A DNA stretch of 64,000 bases from an uncultured Eubacteriales bacterium (GTDB lineage Bacteria > Bacillota > Clostridia > Christensenellales > Aristaeellaceae). The DNA is taken from contig CACWLP010000006.1 in assembly GCA_902761755.1 (NCBI GenBank), positions 58,431 through 122,430 on the forward strand, in the 5' to 3' direction. The notes under the pieces were generated by a model. It did no database searches. It had not been told where the DNA came from and saw only the letters and a program-made list of their open reading frames with translations. Below, in pieces: positions 52,645 through 62,113 of this stretch (the first letter of the stretch is position 1; each line of letters starts with the position of its first letter). Made by a program: the position numbers and the translations under genes.

Positions 52645-54042
52645 ATGCCTTTCTCTTCGTATCTCAACGGAAAACGGAAGGACTGCGCGGAGCTGGTGCA
52701 GGCCCTGGGCCGGTATTTCCCCTACGTCAGCATCCTGGGCACCGACGTGCGCAGCACGTCGGTCCGGGCGGACAAGCGCACCACCGCCGTCCAGGAAGGC
52801 AGGGGAGAATGTGGGTTCGTGGTGAAAATGAACGACGGGCGCGCATTTTTCGAGTATTCCCTGGACGATATTTCCGGCGATAAAGCCGCCCTTGCGGACC
52901 GCATCCGCGCCGCCGTGGCAACGGACGCGGCGCTCTCGGCGCGCATGATCGCCCCCGGCCCCATCGACGATACGCCCATGCAGCAGGATTTCCTCCGGGA
53001 AACGGATTTCACCGATTACAGCGACGCGGACCTGCTGAAAACATGCCAGGAGCTGGTGAAGGAAATGGGCGAAAAGGACCAGCGCGTCCTCAACGCCTTT
53101 GCCGTGCTGCAGTTCTTCACCTGCTCCAAGCTGTTCGTCACCAGAAACCGCCATCTCAGCCAGCATTACGGCTGGGCCAACGGCCATCTGATCGTGATGT
53201 TCGGCGGGGACAAAATGGTGCAGGCCCGGCACACCGAGGGCGCGGACAAGCTGAGCGAAATCATCTCCGCCCTGCGCGCCCATACCGCCAGCGTCGTTGA
53301 CCTGGCCGAGCACCTCACCCATGCCACCCCCATCGAGCCCGGCATTTACGACGTGATCACCGATCCCTCCATCACCGGCCTCATCGCCCACGAAGCCTTC
53401 GGCCACGGGGTGGAAATGGATCAGTTCGTCAAGGACCGCGCCCTGGCCAAGCACTGCATGGGCCAGTACGTGGCCTCCCCCATTTCCAACATGCACGACG
53501 GAGCGGCGGCCACCCATTCCGTAGCCTCCTACTTCTTCGACGACGACGGCGTGCTGGCCCACGATACCCAGATCATCAAGGATGGCATCCTCACCGCCGG
53601 CCTGTCCGATCTGGCCAGCGCCGCCCAGCTGGGCGCCGCCCCCACCGGCAACGGCCGCCGGGATTCCTACAAGCGCAAGGCCTACGCCCGCATGACCAAC
53701 ACCTTCTTTGAGCCGGGCAAGGATAAGCTGGAGGATATGATCGCCTCCGTGAAGCACGGCTACATGCTCTTTGAAACCAACAACGGCATGGAGGACCCGA
53801 AAAACTGGCAGATCCAGTGCACCGCGGAATACGGCATCGAGATCGTGGACGGCAAGCTCACCGATCATTACGTGTCCCCCGTGGTGATGAGCGGCTTCGT
53901 GCCCGATCTGCTCAAGTCCATTTCCATGATCTCCGATCAGAGCACGGTCATCGGCTCCGGCATGTGCGGCAAGGGCTACAAGGAATGGGTGCGGGTGGCC
54001 GACGGCGGGCCGCACCTGAAAGTGAGGGTGAAGCTGGGATGA
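52645..54042 (+). CDS. tldD: TldD family metalloprotease
   Basis: 465 aa from ATG 52645 (AAAGGAGG upstream). The zinc motif HEAFGH (His249, Glu250, His254) sits in GLIAHEAFGHGVEMDQFVKDRA, characteristic of TldD. The C-terminal part has the PmbA/TldD beta-sandwich (FEPGKDKLEDMIASVKHGYML, GSGMCGKGYKEWVRVADGGPHLKV). TldD with TldE degrades unfolded peptides and matures some microcins. It overlaps tldE by 4 bp. Confidence 0.92.
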   Translation: MPFSSYLNGKRKDCAELVQALGRYFPYVSILGTDVRSTSVRADKRTTAVQEGRGECGFVVKMNDGRAFFEYSLDDISGDKAALADRIRAAVATDAALSARMIAPGPIDDTPMQQDFLRETDFTDYSDADLLKTCQELVKEMGEKDQRVLNAFAVLQFFTCSKLFVTRNRHLSQHYGWANGHLIVMFGGDKMVQARHTEGADKLSEIISALRAHTASVVDLAEHLTHATPIEPGIYDVITDPSITGLIAHEAFGHGVEMDQFVKDRALAKHCMGQYVASPISNMHDGAAATHSVASYFFDDDGVLAHDTQIIKDGILTAGLSDLASAAQLGAAPTGNGRRDSYKRKAYARMTNTFFEPGKDKLEDMIASVKHGYMLFETNNGMEDPKNWQIQCTAEYGIEIVDGKLTDHYVSPVVMSGFVPDLLKSISMISDQSTVIGSGMCGKGYKEWVRVADGGPHLKVRVKLG

Positions 54043-55316
54043 CGAACATCATTGAATTATTGAAAAAGAACGGCGGCATCAGCGCCTGGCGCGTCAGCGA
54101 AACCGCCACAAAATCCTATGAGCTGTTTTTCGTGCACAGGCAGCTGGAAACCGTCCGCGCCACCGATACCCTGGATACCATGGTGACCGTATACGTGGAT
54201 CACGACGGCTGCCGGGGGGATTCCACGTTCGCCGTGTCCGCCGCGCTGACGGATGCGGAAGCGGAAGAAAAGATCGACGCCGCGGTCCGGCGCGCCGGTC
54301 TGGTGTCAAATCCGCCCTATGCCCTGCCCGAAGGCGGAACGCTCCGGGCCGAGCTGCCCACCAACATGCAGGACGAAGACCCCAAAGCCCTGGGCCGGAA
54401 GATCGCGGACGCCGTCTTCGCCGCGGACAGCGTGCCCGGCGGCAGCATCAACGCCTGCGAGATCTTCCTCTACCGGGATACCCTGCACGTCCGCAACAGC
54501 GGCGGCGTGGACAAGACCCAGGTGACCCACCGGGTCATGATCGAGGCCATCCCCACCTTTACGGATGAGAAGCAGTCCGTGGAGCTGTACGAGGATTACC
54601 GCTTCACCGTCTTCGATCCCGGCAAAATCACCGCGGAGATCGCCCGGAAAATGGCCGAGGTGCGGGACCGGGTGATCGCCGAAAAGCCGCAGACGCCCCT
54701 GAAAACCCGGGTGCTGCTGCGTCCCCACGAGATCCGCGGCATGTGCGAGGAGCTTTCCTGGGCCCTGAGCTACAACGCGGTCTACTCCCACGCCACCCCC
54801 TTCCATCTGGGCGACGATCTGCAGGAGGGCGGCGACGGCGACAGGCTGACCCTCACCATGCGCGGCGTGGTGGAAGGCAGCGAGGATTCCGCTTTCTTCG
54901 ATGAGGACGGCACGGCCCTCACCGATACCTGCGTCATCGACAAGGGCGTGGTGAAGAACAATCACGGCTCCAGCCGCTACGGCCAGTACCTGAACGTGGA
55001 GCGCCCCAGCGGAATCATGAACTGCCTGGAGCTGAACGCGGGCACCGTATCCGAAGCCGAATTGAAAAGCGCCCCGTATCTGGAATGCGTGTCCCTCTCC
55101 GGGCTGCAGATGGATCTGTTCAGCGATTACATCGGCGGCGAGATCCGCCTGGCGTACTGGTTCGACGGCAGGGAAACCCGCCCCGTCACCGGCATCACCA
55201 TGAGCGGAAAGCTCAGCGACGTGATGAAGCATCTGCGGCTTTCCCGGGAAACCGTGGTGGACGGCGCGTATCAGGGCCCCGCCCTGCTGCTGATGCCGGA
55301 AATGACGGTTTTGTGA
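54039..55316 (+). CDS. pmbA: TldE/PmbA family partner subunit
   Basis: 425 aa from ATG 54039, overlapping the tldD stop. It has the PmbA fold (NGGISAWRVSETATKSYELFFVHRQLET; GIMNCLELNAGTVSEAELKSAPYLECVSLSGLQMDLFSDYIGGEIRLAYWF) and no HExxxH, as expected for the non-catalytic TldE partner. It forms a heterodimer with TldD. Confidence 0.9.
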   Translation: MTNIIELLKKNGGISAWRVSETATKSYELFFVHRQLETVRATDTLDTMVTVYVDHDGCRGDSTFAVSAALTDAEAEEKIDAAVRRAGLVSNPPYALPEGGTLRAELPTNMQDEDPKALGRKIADAVFAADSVPGGSINACEIFLYRDTLHVRNSGGVDKTQVTHRVMIEAIPTFTDEKQSVELYEDYRFTVFDPGKITAEIARKMAEVRDRVIAEKPQTPLKTRVLLRPHEIRGMCEELSWALSYNAVYSHATPFHLGDDLQEGGDGDRLTLTMRGVVEGSEDSAFFDEDGTALTDTCVIDKGVVKNNHGSSRYGQYLNVERPSGIMNCLELNAGTVSEAELKSAPYLECVSLSGLQMDLFSDYIGGEIRLAYWFDGRETRPVTGITMSGKLSDVMKHLRLSRETVVDGAYQGPALLLMPEMTVL

Positions 55317-55337
55317 TGCTTTTGAAACAGTTTGGAC

Positions 55338-55366
55338 TTGATTATAACCGGAAAATATTGTATAAT
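55338..55366 (+). promoter_or_regulatory. HU gene promoter
   Basis: TTGATT (55338-55343), 17 bp, TATAAT (55361-55366). Confidence 0.7.
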
Positions 55367-55419
55367 ACTGGAAAAGGGAATCTTTTCCCGGAATCTGTGC
55401 AAAAGAAAGGATGCGTACC

Positions 55420-55710
55420 ATGAATAAGACTGAGCTGATCGAAAAAGTATCTTCCACCGCTGAAATCACCAAGGCGGAAGCCATGAAAGTCGTCAACGCT
55501 ACCCTGGAAGGCATCACCGAAGGCCTGGTGGCCGACGGCAAGGTGGTGCTGGTGGGCTTCGGCACCTTTGAAGTGCGTACCCGCACCGCCCGTGCCGGCC
55601 GCAATCCCCGCACCGGCGAGCAGATCAAGATCAAGGCGTCCCGCGTGCCCGCCTTCAAGCCCGGCAAGGACATGAAAGAAACCGTCAACAAGAAAGCCAA
55701 GAAAAAGTAA
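55420..55710 (+). CDS. hup: HU family nucleoid protein
   Basis: 96 aa. The ATG at 55420 is 9 nt after AAAGG; an ATG at 55411 abuts it and is unlikely. The HU fold is complete: MNKTELIEKVSSTAEITKAEAMKVVNATLEGITEGLVADGKVVLVGFGTFEVRTRTARAGRNPRTGEQIKIKASRVPAFKPGKDMKETV, with the RNPRTGE arm tip and the DNA-intercalating Pro. A lysine-rich tail follows. It bends and packages DNA. Confidence 0.95.
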   Translation: MNKTELIEKVSSTAEITKAEAMKVVNATLEGITEGLVADGKVVLVGFGTFEVRTRTARAGRNPRTGEQIKIKASRVPAFKPGKDMKETVNKKAKKK

Positions 55711-55730
55711 GCGGCGCATCCCGCCTGCCC

Positions 55731-55758
55731 GGCGCTCCTTCGGGGGCGCTTTTTCTGT
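55731..55758 (+). terminator. HU gene terminator
   Basis: GGCGCTCC/GGGGGCGC hairpin followed by TTTTTC. Confidence 0.75.
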
Positions 55759-55761
55759 GCA

Positions 55762-55805
55762 AAAAAACGCCCCTCCGCGCAGGCAGAGGGACGCTGTTCC
55801 TTTTT
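55762..55805 (-). terminator. Terminator of the C11 protease gene
   Basis: On the minus strand, GCGTCCCTC/GAGGGGCGT with a 10-nt loop, followed by TTTTTT, just beyond the stop at 55810. Confidence 0.8.
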
Positions 55806-55809
55806 TCCG

Positions 55810-58623
55810 TTATCTTCCTACCACCGGCGTCCAGTAGGTCTGATTGTAAATATCCGTGAACCGGTAGGTCACCAGCGTTTTGGAAGCATCCGGCAGTTCC
55901 ATGTTCCCGATCACATTGCCGGTCCTCTTCAGGGTGGTTTCATTGCCGAACTCGTAACCGTTCTCAAGATTCTGGCCGTAATCGTACAGATTCGCGATGA
56001 ACTGCATGGGCAGCTCCTGGCGACCCTGCCCGTGCTCGCTTTCAAAGTCAAACAGCTCATCCAGCGTCACGGCCTTTGCCACGGTCTCCGTTTCTCCTTT
56101 CACGTATTCGTAGCGGATGCCGATGATCTGGCTGTCGCCGGTGTCGTTGCTGGTGGCCAGCAGCAGATTCACCCGGTCGCCGTCCACCAGGGCGGGCACC
56201 CGGCCCACGGCGTACCATGCGCCGCTTTCGTCCTGGGCAAAGCCTTCGCTGTAATAGGCCACCACCTGGCCGTTCACGCTCATCCAGGTGCCGTCCATGT
56301 CCGCCACCATCCGGCCCTGACCGTCAAAATGGAACAGGGTGTCGAGGCCCAGATCCACGTATCCCTTGCCGTTGTCGTAGAATACGTTCTGCTCTGCCTT
56401 GGAGACCATGGCCCACTGTTCAACAGGCAGCTCCAGCACCCAATCGTTGCCCGCCTGACGGAACACCAGCTTCGTCGCGTCCAGCCGGTTCTTTTTCAGG
56501 TACTTTTCCAATTCCGCCTTGTCCATGGGCTGATCCGCCAGGAAGGCCGTGTTGCTGCCGTCCAGGCCGCCCACCCGGCCGTAGCCGCCGCCCAGGAACG
56601 CGCTGAGCAGTTCGCCCACCAGATCGTCCCCGCTGCCGGAAGAGGTATCATACCCGCCGAACAGCGACGGCATCGCCGAGCCGCCGTAGCTGCTCACCGC
56701 CTGGCCGCTGGCTTCCACGCTGGCAAAATCGCGGATGGCCTGGGAATAGCTGCTGTCCATGCCGATGGCGGCGTAGGTGCTCACCGCCTTGTCCACGTTG
56801 CGCACCTGCTGGTACGGGAAGTAAACGGACAGGCCGTGGGCATTGGAGATGTTGTTGATCCGGTTGTATTTCACGGCGCCCCGCAGCGCGGAGGCCAGGG
56901 CGCGGCTCTCCTGAGTGTTCAGGTTGAAGCACAGATCCGTCAGGTCCACCTGGTCGATGCGGTTGGACGAGGCGAATTCCCGGCTGCCGTTGCGGGCGTT
57001 GGATACGGCCCTGTATTCCTGATTGCTGATCAGGCTGGAAATGGACTGGGAGAACGCTTTCAGCCTGGACGGCACCGTATGGGAAAGCTCCGCCAGGTCG
57101 ATCACCGACAGGGTGGTTTTCTGCCCCCGGCATTCGCTGCCGCAGTGCTTCACAAAATCATCGGCGATCCGCTGGCCCAATTCCAGGGTGGATACGCTGC
57201 TGTTCCTTCCCAGCATGGTCAGCCAGTCGGTGTAATACCAGCCGATGCCCGGCTCCGTTTCCTCGGAAGCGATCAGGTAGTCGGCGTAGTCGCTGGCCAT
57301 CAGCGCGGTTTCCACCGTGGCCATCAGGCAGGCGTCAAAGCCGATGAAATCAAACTTCACGCCGCCCTGTTCAAACGCGGTCTTCAGCCCCGCCAGGCTC
57401 ATGCTGCCGCTGCGGGTGTTGTTCTCGTCGTAGCCGTATCCGCTCACCGAACCGCAGCCGTGATCCCACAGGATCAGGCCGTAGCGGCTGGCCGGGAAAT
57501 TCTGGGCGCAGTACTGAATGAAGGCGGTGAGGGTCTTAGGATCGGTCATGGCGCTGTTGCCGGCGTTGTCCACCAGGCAGTCCATCCTGCCTCCCGCCAC
57601 CTGCCACACCTGATTGCGGTTGGCCTGCACCAGGTTGTTCCGCCACTGCTTGCTGCCGCCGGTGAAAATGATAACCCGCACGTTATTGCCGTAGTTGGCG
57701 CTCAGCATTTCCTGCAGGTCCTTGGTGCCCATGGCGCTGCGGGATTCCAGATCCGCCCCGCACATATAGATCATCACCGTTACGGTATCCTGGCCCTTGC
57801 CCAAGGGCTTGGTGTATTTCGGCCGGCTGCCGCTGGCCACGGTGGTATCCAGAACGCCGTTGCGCACGCTGGTATCCAGATCCACGGCGCCTACGGAATT
57901 GATGCTGGCCGGGGCGCTGTATCCCGTCTGCTGGCCGTACCAGCTGTTATTCCCCAGCATCTGCTGCAGCAGCGCGTCGCTGTTGGAAGCGGTCTGGGGC
58001 GCCGCCGTGGGCTTTGTTGCGGTGTTCCCTCCGTTATTGCCGGCAGGCGCGGATGTGGGCAGCTGTACGGTGCCTGCGCCGTCCGTGCTCTGCTGATCGC
58101 CGCCGAACAGCCCGCCCCGCAGCAGGAAGAAAACCACCAGCGCCAGCACGATCAGCAGGATGGGGCTCATGCCCTTCTTCCCGCTGCCGCCGCTGCTGCT
58201 GCCGCCGCCGCCCAGCAAGCCGCCCAGCAGCCCGCCCATGCCGCTGCCGCTTTGCTGGGAGGAAACCGGCCTTTCGCTGCCGCTGAACATGGATGCGCTC
58301 TGCTGCGGCTTGCTCTGGGCCTGCTGGGTGCTGCTCTGCTGCTGCGTGCTTTGGGGCTTCTGCGCGGCGCCGCCCAGCTGCGCGAACGGAAAGGACGCGC
58401 TGCTTTGAGGCCGCTGAGCGCTGGATTGCTGCTGCGCGGGCTGCTGGGCGGGCTGCTGCGCCTGGGGCGCCTGGCCCTGGCTGAGCACCTGTTCTTTTCT
58501 TCCCTCGTAGTCTTCGCCGCCGGAAACGTCCGCGCCCAGGCCTTCGCCGTGGGTCTGCATACTTTCTTCCGTCGCTTTGCCGATAATTTTCTTTTTGCGG
58601 TTCATCGGTCCATTGCCTTGCAT
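55810..58623 (-). CDS. Membrane-anchored clostripain-like (C11) cysteine protease
   Basis: 937 aa from the ATG at 58623, which is 7 nt after AAAAGGGG; ATG 58629 is too close to it. A Gln/Ser-rich low-complexity cytoplasmic N-terminus (QQPAQQPAQQQSSAQ) leads to a glycine/serine stretch, one membrane helix (about 153-172, SPILLIVLALVVFFLLRGGLF), then a C11 peptidase domain: MIYMCGADLE, catalytic His388 in LILWDHGCGS and Cys432 in FIGFDACLMATVETAL. An unknown C-terminal half of about 380 residues follows (WALELPVEQWAMV..., YSEGFAQDESGAWYAVG). Clostripains cleave after Arg. It has no Sec cleavage site, so it stays anchored with the protease outside. Confidence 0.9.
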   Translation of the reverse strand: MQGNGPMNRKKKIIGKATEESMQTHGEGLGADVSGGEDYEGRKEQVLSQGQAPQAQQPAQQPAQQQSSAQRPQSSASFPFAQLGGAAQKPQSTQQQSSTQQAQSKPQQSASMFSGSERPVSSQQSGSGMGGLLGGLLGGGGSSSGGSGKKGMSPILLIVLALVVFFLLRGGLFGGDQQSTDGAGTVQLPTSAPAGNNGGNTATKPTAAPQTASNSDALLQQMLGNNSWYGQQTGYSAPASINSVGAVDLDTSVRNGVLDTTVASGSRPKYTKPLGKGQDTVTVMIYMCGADLESRSAMGTKDLQEMLSANYGNNVRVIIFTGGSKQWRNNLVQANRNQVWQVAGGRMDCLVDNAGNSAMTDPKTLTAFIQYCAQNFPASRYGLILWDHGCGSVSGYGYDENNTRSGSMSLAGLKTAFEQGGVKFDFIGFDACLMATVETALMASDYADYLIASEETEPGIGWYYTDWLTMLGRNSSVSTLELGQRIADDFVKHCGSECRGQKTTLSVIDLAELSHTVPSRLKAFSQSISSLISNQEYRAVSNARNGSREFASSNRIDQVDLTDLCFNLNTQESRALASALRGAVKYNRINNISNAHGLSVYFPYQQVRNVDKAVSTYAAIGMDSSYSQAIRDFASVEASGQAVSSYGGSAMPSLFGGYDTSSGSGDDLVGELLSAFLGGGYGRVGGLDGSNTAFLADQPMDKAELEKYLKKNRLDATKLVFRQAGNDWVLELPVEQWAMVSKAEQNVFYDNGKGYVDLGLDTLFHFDGQGRMVADMDGTWMSVNGQVVAYYSEGFAQDESGAWYAVGRVPALVDGDRVNLLLATSNDTGDSQIIGIRYEYVKGETETVAKAVTLDELFDFESEHGQGRQELPMQFIANLYDYGQNLENGYEFGNETTLKRTGNVIGNMELPDASKTLVTYRFTDIYNQTYWTPVVGR

Positions 58624-58762
58624 GCTCATTCCCCTTTTCAGTTTCCTGCGGTTCCGGCCCGGAACCCCATCATATTTTTATTCATTATAGCACGCTTTTG
58701 CCCCGCCGTCATCTTTTTTCTTTGATTTTCTCCCAAAAAACACAAAAAAGGCCGTTCCCGAA

Positions 58763-58791
58763 TTGACAAGAACGAATAAATCCGTTATAGT
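58763..58791 (+). promoter_or_regulatory. Promoter of secreted-protein gene 58845
   Basis: TTGACA (58763-58768), 17 bp, TATAGT (58786-58791); AAGGAGG precedes the ATG. Confidence 0.8.
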
Positions 58792-58844
58792 GAATTACAG
58801 AAATCTCAAACCGGCATTTCAAAAATATAAGGAGGATCTCATCC

Positions 58845-59534
58845 ATGAAGAAAACCGTATGCCTGGTTCTTGCCGTGCTGCTGCTGTGCCTGGGCGCCGC
58901 GGCGTCCGCTTCCGAAAACACGTTTGATCTGAAGCCCCTGCAGGAGAATCAATACCTGACCATCGACGTGAATGAGGAACAAAACGTCGCTTTCGTGGAG
59001 AGCTTCCTCCAAGCCGGCGACACCGCCTTTTCCCACAAGGGCGAATCCGACAGCAAATACAGCTTCACCTGGTTTGATCTGCTGATATTGAACTACGGCG
59101 ACGAAAGCAGCGCTTTCCCCGTCATGCGGCTCTGGGTGGAGGTTTGCACCAAGGATGTGAAATACGATTTCGATTCCATCACCTTCACCATCGATGGCAA
59201 AGCTTACACCTTTACCGGCCTTTACAGCGCCGATTTCGTGGAGGAGGGAGAAGGCGGCGAAAACCTGCAGCGGATGCTGCTCAAATTCGGCACTGAAAAC
59301 CTGGAATTTCTCGTGGCCCTGGAAGCGCTGTTCCAAGGCACCAGCTCCTACGAAGAGCTGATGGCCATTTCCATCCCCGTGGTGCTCCACGGCACCGAGG
59401 ACGTTTCCACGGAAATGGGCGGCGCCATGCTGATGGACTTCATGGCCATCGAGGACGCATATTTCAGCTGCAACGGCGCTTCCTATCTGTCTCTGGCCGC
59501 CAGCACCCCCATGACTGTTGCCGACGCGGAATGA
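58845..59534 (+). CDS. Secreted protein of unknown function
   Basis: 229 aa. Signal peptide MKKTVCLVLAVLLLCLGAAASASE. The mature part is acidic, with a beta-rich segment (FTWFDLLILNYGDESSAFPVMRLWVEVCTKDVKYDFDSITFTIDGKAYTFTG) that recalls an Ig/beta-sandwich, then a helical region. One cysteine pair is possible (Cys in VEVCTKD and FSCNGAS). No family recognised. It is a single gene with its own strong promoter and terminator, divergent from the C11 protease. Confidence 0.75.
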   Translation: MKKTVCLVLAVLLLCLGAAASASENTFDLKPLQENQYLTIDVNEEQNVAFVESFLQAGDTAFSHKGESDSKYSFTWFDLLILNYGDESSAFPVMRLWVEVCTKDVKYDFDSITFTIDGKAYTFTGLYSADFVEEGEGGENLQRMLLKFGTENLEFLVALEALFQGTSSYEELMAISIPVVLHGTEDVSTEMGGAMLMDFMAIEDAYFSCNGASYLSLAASTPMTVADAE

Positions 59535-59549
59535 TCCAACGCGCAAAGC

Positions 59550-59582
59550 AAAGCCCCGCCACTTTCGTGACGGGGCTTTTTG
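59550..59582 (+). terminator. Terminator of secreted-protein gene 58845
   Basis: AAGCCCCG stem with CGGGGCTT, inner CAC/GTG, followed by TTTT. It ends at the tRNA CCA end. Confidence 0.85.
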
Positions 59583-59657
59583 GCGCGCCCTGGGGGATTC
59601 GAACCCACGACCTTTTGATTCGTAGTCAAACACTCTATCCAGCTGAGCTAAGGGCGC
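59581..59657 (-). tRNA. tRNA-Arg(ACG)
   Basis: 77 nt including an encoded CCA at 59581-59583. On the minus strand: acceptor GCGCCCT/AGGGCGC, D-arm TTAGCTCAGCTGGATAGAG, anticodon stem TTTGA/TCAAA with loop CTACGAA (anticodon ACG), T-arm GGTTCGAATCC. The A at position 34 should be converted to inosine, reading CGU/CGC/CGA. Confidence 0.95.
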
Positions 59658-59761
59658 ATGGGCTGCTCTCTCAAGCAGCCTGTACAGTATAGCAAATTCC
59701 CCGGGAAAAAGCAATACCTTTTTCCTGAAAAATTTTCATCCGCGCAGGGTGCGCTTCCCGG

Positions 59762-60604
59762 TTATTTGGTAATGAACAGAATGCCCAGGGTGCCCGGCCC
59801 GCAGTGGCAGGAAACGGTGCAGCCCGCGTCGGTTTCGATGATCTCCATAAATTCCGCATACTTCCGGATGGTTTCCCGGGCCATCTGCACGGCGCCGTCG
59901 TCCACCGGGGTATGGGTGATGAAGATCCGGTCCAGCCGCAGGTCCTTCCGGTCCTTCAGGCAATCCTTCACGTATTTTTCCACGCACTTGTCGAAGCTGC
60001 CCCGGTATTTGTCCGCCATGCCCATGCTCCCGTCCCGGACGGCGATGCAGGGCTTGATTTTCAGCAGCTTTCCCCCCAGGGCCGCCACCGCGGAGCACCG
60101 GCCGCCTTTCTGCATGTAATCCAGCCGGTCCAGGATAAAGCTGGCGCGCACCCGGCTGCGCAGGGCGTTCAGATTGCTGCAGATCTCCTGGGCGCCCATG
60201 CCCTGCCGGGCCAGCTGCGCCGCCTCCACCACCAGATGCCCCTGGCCGCTGGACAGGTTCTGGCTGTCCACCACGTATACGTTGGAAAATGCGGAGGCCG
60301 CGATGGTGGCGTTCTGGTAGCACGCGGAAAAGCCGGAGCCGATGGTGATGTGGATCACCGCGTCGTATTCCCCGGCGTATTTCGCGAACACCGTCTTGTA
60401 ATCGTCCACGTTCACCGCCGAGGTGCTGCACAGGGCGCCGCCCCGCTCCACGTGGGAAAAAATGTCCTGGGGCTGGATGTCCTCGCCGTCCCGGTACATT
60501 TTCCCGTCCATGATGACCGACAGGGGGATCAGGCCGATCTCATACTTTTCCAGCAGCTCCGGCGACAGATCGCAGGTGCTGTCCGATGTGATTTTCACGC
60601 TCAT
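59762..60604 (-). CDS. DegV family fatty-acid-binding protein (second copy)
   Basis: 280 aa from ATG 60604 with AGAGGT upstream. ITSDSTCDLSPELLEKYEIGLIPLSVIMDGKMYRDGEDIQPQDIFSHV, STSAVNVDDYKTVF, HITIGSGFSACYQNATIAA and HCGPGTLGILFITK match DegV/FakB. It is closer to the classical DegV length and pattern than the copy at 27863. FakB paralogues often differ in the fatty acid they hold. Confidence 0.92.
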   Translation of the reverse strand: MSVKITSDSTCDLSPELLEKYEIGLIPLSVIMDGKMYRDGEDIQPQDIFSHVERGGALCSTSAVNVDDYKTVFAKYAGEYDAVIHITIGSGFSACYQNATIAASAFSNVYVVDSQNLSSGQGHLVVEAAQLARQGMGAQEICSNLNALRSRVRASFILDRLDYMQKGGRCSAVAALGGKLLKIKPCIAVRDGSMGMADKYRGSFDKCVEKYVKDCLKDRKDLRLDRIFITHTPVDDGAVQMARETIRKYAEFMEIIETDAGCTVSCHCGPGTLGILFITK

Positions 60605-60650
60605 GTCTGTACCTCTTTTTCGTCCGTTTTTATCAACGCCGTCAAGAAAT

Positions 60651-60679
60651 ATTATAGCACGCTTTTCTTTCCCTGTCAC
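60651..60679 (-). promoter_or_regulatory. Promoter of degV gene 2
   Basis: GTGACA (60674-60679) and TATAAT (60651-60656) on the minus strand, 17 bp apart, in the gap after murI. Confidence 0.7.
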
Positions 60680-60691
60680 TGGGGAAAAAAC

Positions 60692-61456
60692 TCACGCATG
60701 CAGCAGCTTTTCCATGCTTTCCAGCGCATCCCGGCCGCCGGAGGAAAGCAATTCCACGCTTCCTTCGCTTCCGGCGGGCGCTCTCAGGCCCATTTCCTCC
60801 AGCCTGGTTTTCAGCTGCCGCACCGTGCCTTCGTTGCCGTCGATCAGCGGCACCCCCGGCAGCAGCCGATTCAGCACGGGCCGCAGGAATACATAGTGGG
60901 TGCAGCCCAGCACCACCGCGTCGATCTGCCGCGACGCATACGGCCCGATCTGGCGCATCAGGTATGCTTCCAGCGCCGGCCCGTCCGTTTCCAGCCGCTC
61001 CACGAATTCCATCAGCCCCGGGCAGGGCAGGGATACCACGCCGTCCCCGTAGCGGGCCATCAGGCGGGCGTATTTCTCCCCGGCGATGGTGCCCGGCGTG
61101 GCCAGGGAGAGGATAACGCCGCCCCTGCGCAGCAGCGATGCCGGCTTCAGCGCCGGTTCCATGCCGATGATGGGCAGATGCGGATAAGCGGCGCGCAGGC
61201 CCGCGGCTGCGGCGCTGGTGGCAGTATTGCAGGCGATCACGATGGCTTTGCATCCCCGTTCCAGCAGCATTTCCACCGCCTGCCGGGAAAGCGCCTGCAC
61301 CTGTTCCCGGCTCTTTGTGCCGTAGGGCGCGTTGAGGGTATCGCCAAAAAAGAGAAAACGCTCCTGGGGAAGCTCCCTGACCGCTTCCCGCAGTACGCTG
61401 ATCCCCCCCACGCCGCTGTCGAACATCCCCACCGGCGCGCGATTATTCTCTGTCAT
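60692..61456 (-). CDS. murI: Glutamate racemase
   Basis: 254 aa from ATG 61456 (AGGTGA upstream). MFDSGVGGISVLREAVRELP, FFGDTLNAPYGTKS, the first catalytic Cys76 in VIACNTATSAAA and second Cys185 in VLGCTHYVFL. It makes D-glutamate for peptidoglycan. It is 5 bp after the membrane-protein gene and closes the gpr-spoIIP operon. Confidence 0.95.
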   Translation of the reverse strand: MTENNRAPVGMFDSGVGGISVLREAVRELPQERFLFFGDTLNAPYGTKSREQVQALSRQAVEMLLERGCKAIVIACNTATSAAAAGLRAAYPHLPIIGMEPALKPASLLRRGGVILSLATPGTIAGEKYARLMARYGDGVVSLPCPGLMEFVERLETDGPALEAYLMRQIGPYASRQIDAVVLGCTHYVFLRPVLNRLLPGVPLIDGNEGTVRQLKTRLEEMGLRAPAGSEGSVELLSSGGRDALESMEKLLHA

Positions 61457-61461
61457 CTTCT

Positions 61462-62061
61462 TCACCTGCGTTCGTTCTCCGGCGCCTTGCGCACCCACGC
61501 AGCCAGCGCGTCCAGATCCTGATGGGAAAAGCAGCGGAATTCCCGGCTGCGTCCGTCTTCCGTCAGCACCGTGACCAGACGCTTTTCCGGCTCCTCCCGG
61601 TCGTTCTCCGGCTGGGTCAGCACCGCCCGGATGGCGCGTTTGGGCAGCGGCGCCATGCAGACCCGCTGCGGGTCCAGCCGGCAGGGGCTCAGATACCGGA
61701 TCAGAAGGAAATCCCGCGTCAGCACGAAAGCGCCCCGGTCGTCGCAGAAGACATCCGCGCTTTCGTCGATCTGATCCAGCACCTTTTCCGTTTCGCCGAT
61801 CCGCGCGGCATCCTGGCCGAAGGGCGTTTTCCGGATCAGCCGCCGCCGGTCGGTCAGCACCAGGAACCAGCCCGCCGCGCCCAGGCAGCCGATACCCAGC
61901 AGCCAGGCGGCGGTGACAACGTCCTTCCTGTCCGCCCCTGTGGAAATCAGGATCGCTCCCGCCAGGGACGCGGCGACCAGCACCGCCGAAAACGTCCACG
62001 CCGTCACGCGCAGCACGCCCCGGTATTCCCTTCTCATTTCCTTTGCGGAAAAATCCTTCAT
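61462..62061 (-). CDS. Two-helix membrane protein of unknown function
   Basis: 199 aa from ATG 62061 (GGAAGGGG upstream). Basic N-terminus, two adjacent membrane helices (about 20-62: AWTFSAVLVAASLAGAILIS and AAWLLGIGCLGAAGWFLVL), then a cytoplasmic beta-rich domain ending in SREFRCFSHQDLDALAAWVRK, which resembles YcxB/bPH-like domains. Function unknown; its place between spoIIP and murI is not informative. Confidence 0.7.
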   Translation of the reverse strand: MKDFSAKEMRREYRGVLRVTAWTFSAVLVAASLAGAILISTGADRKDVVTAAWLLGIGCLGAAGWFLVLTDRRRLIRKTPFGQDAARIGETEKVLDQIDESADVFCDDRGAFVLTRDFLLIRYLSPCRLDPQRVCMAPLPKRAIRAVLTQPENDREEPEKRLVTVLTEDGRSREFRCFSHQDLDALAAWVRKAPENERR

Positions 62062-62113
62062 GCCGCCCCTTCCCTTCCGGATCAGTATACCACAAAAAGG
62101 CGGCGCGCGCAAA

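Noticed and set aside
58684-58689. TATAAT as a firm C11 protease promoter
   Set aside because: A -10-like hexamer exists on the minus strand, but no acceptable -35 lies 16-18 bp upstream, so it was not listed as a feature.
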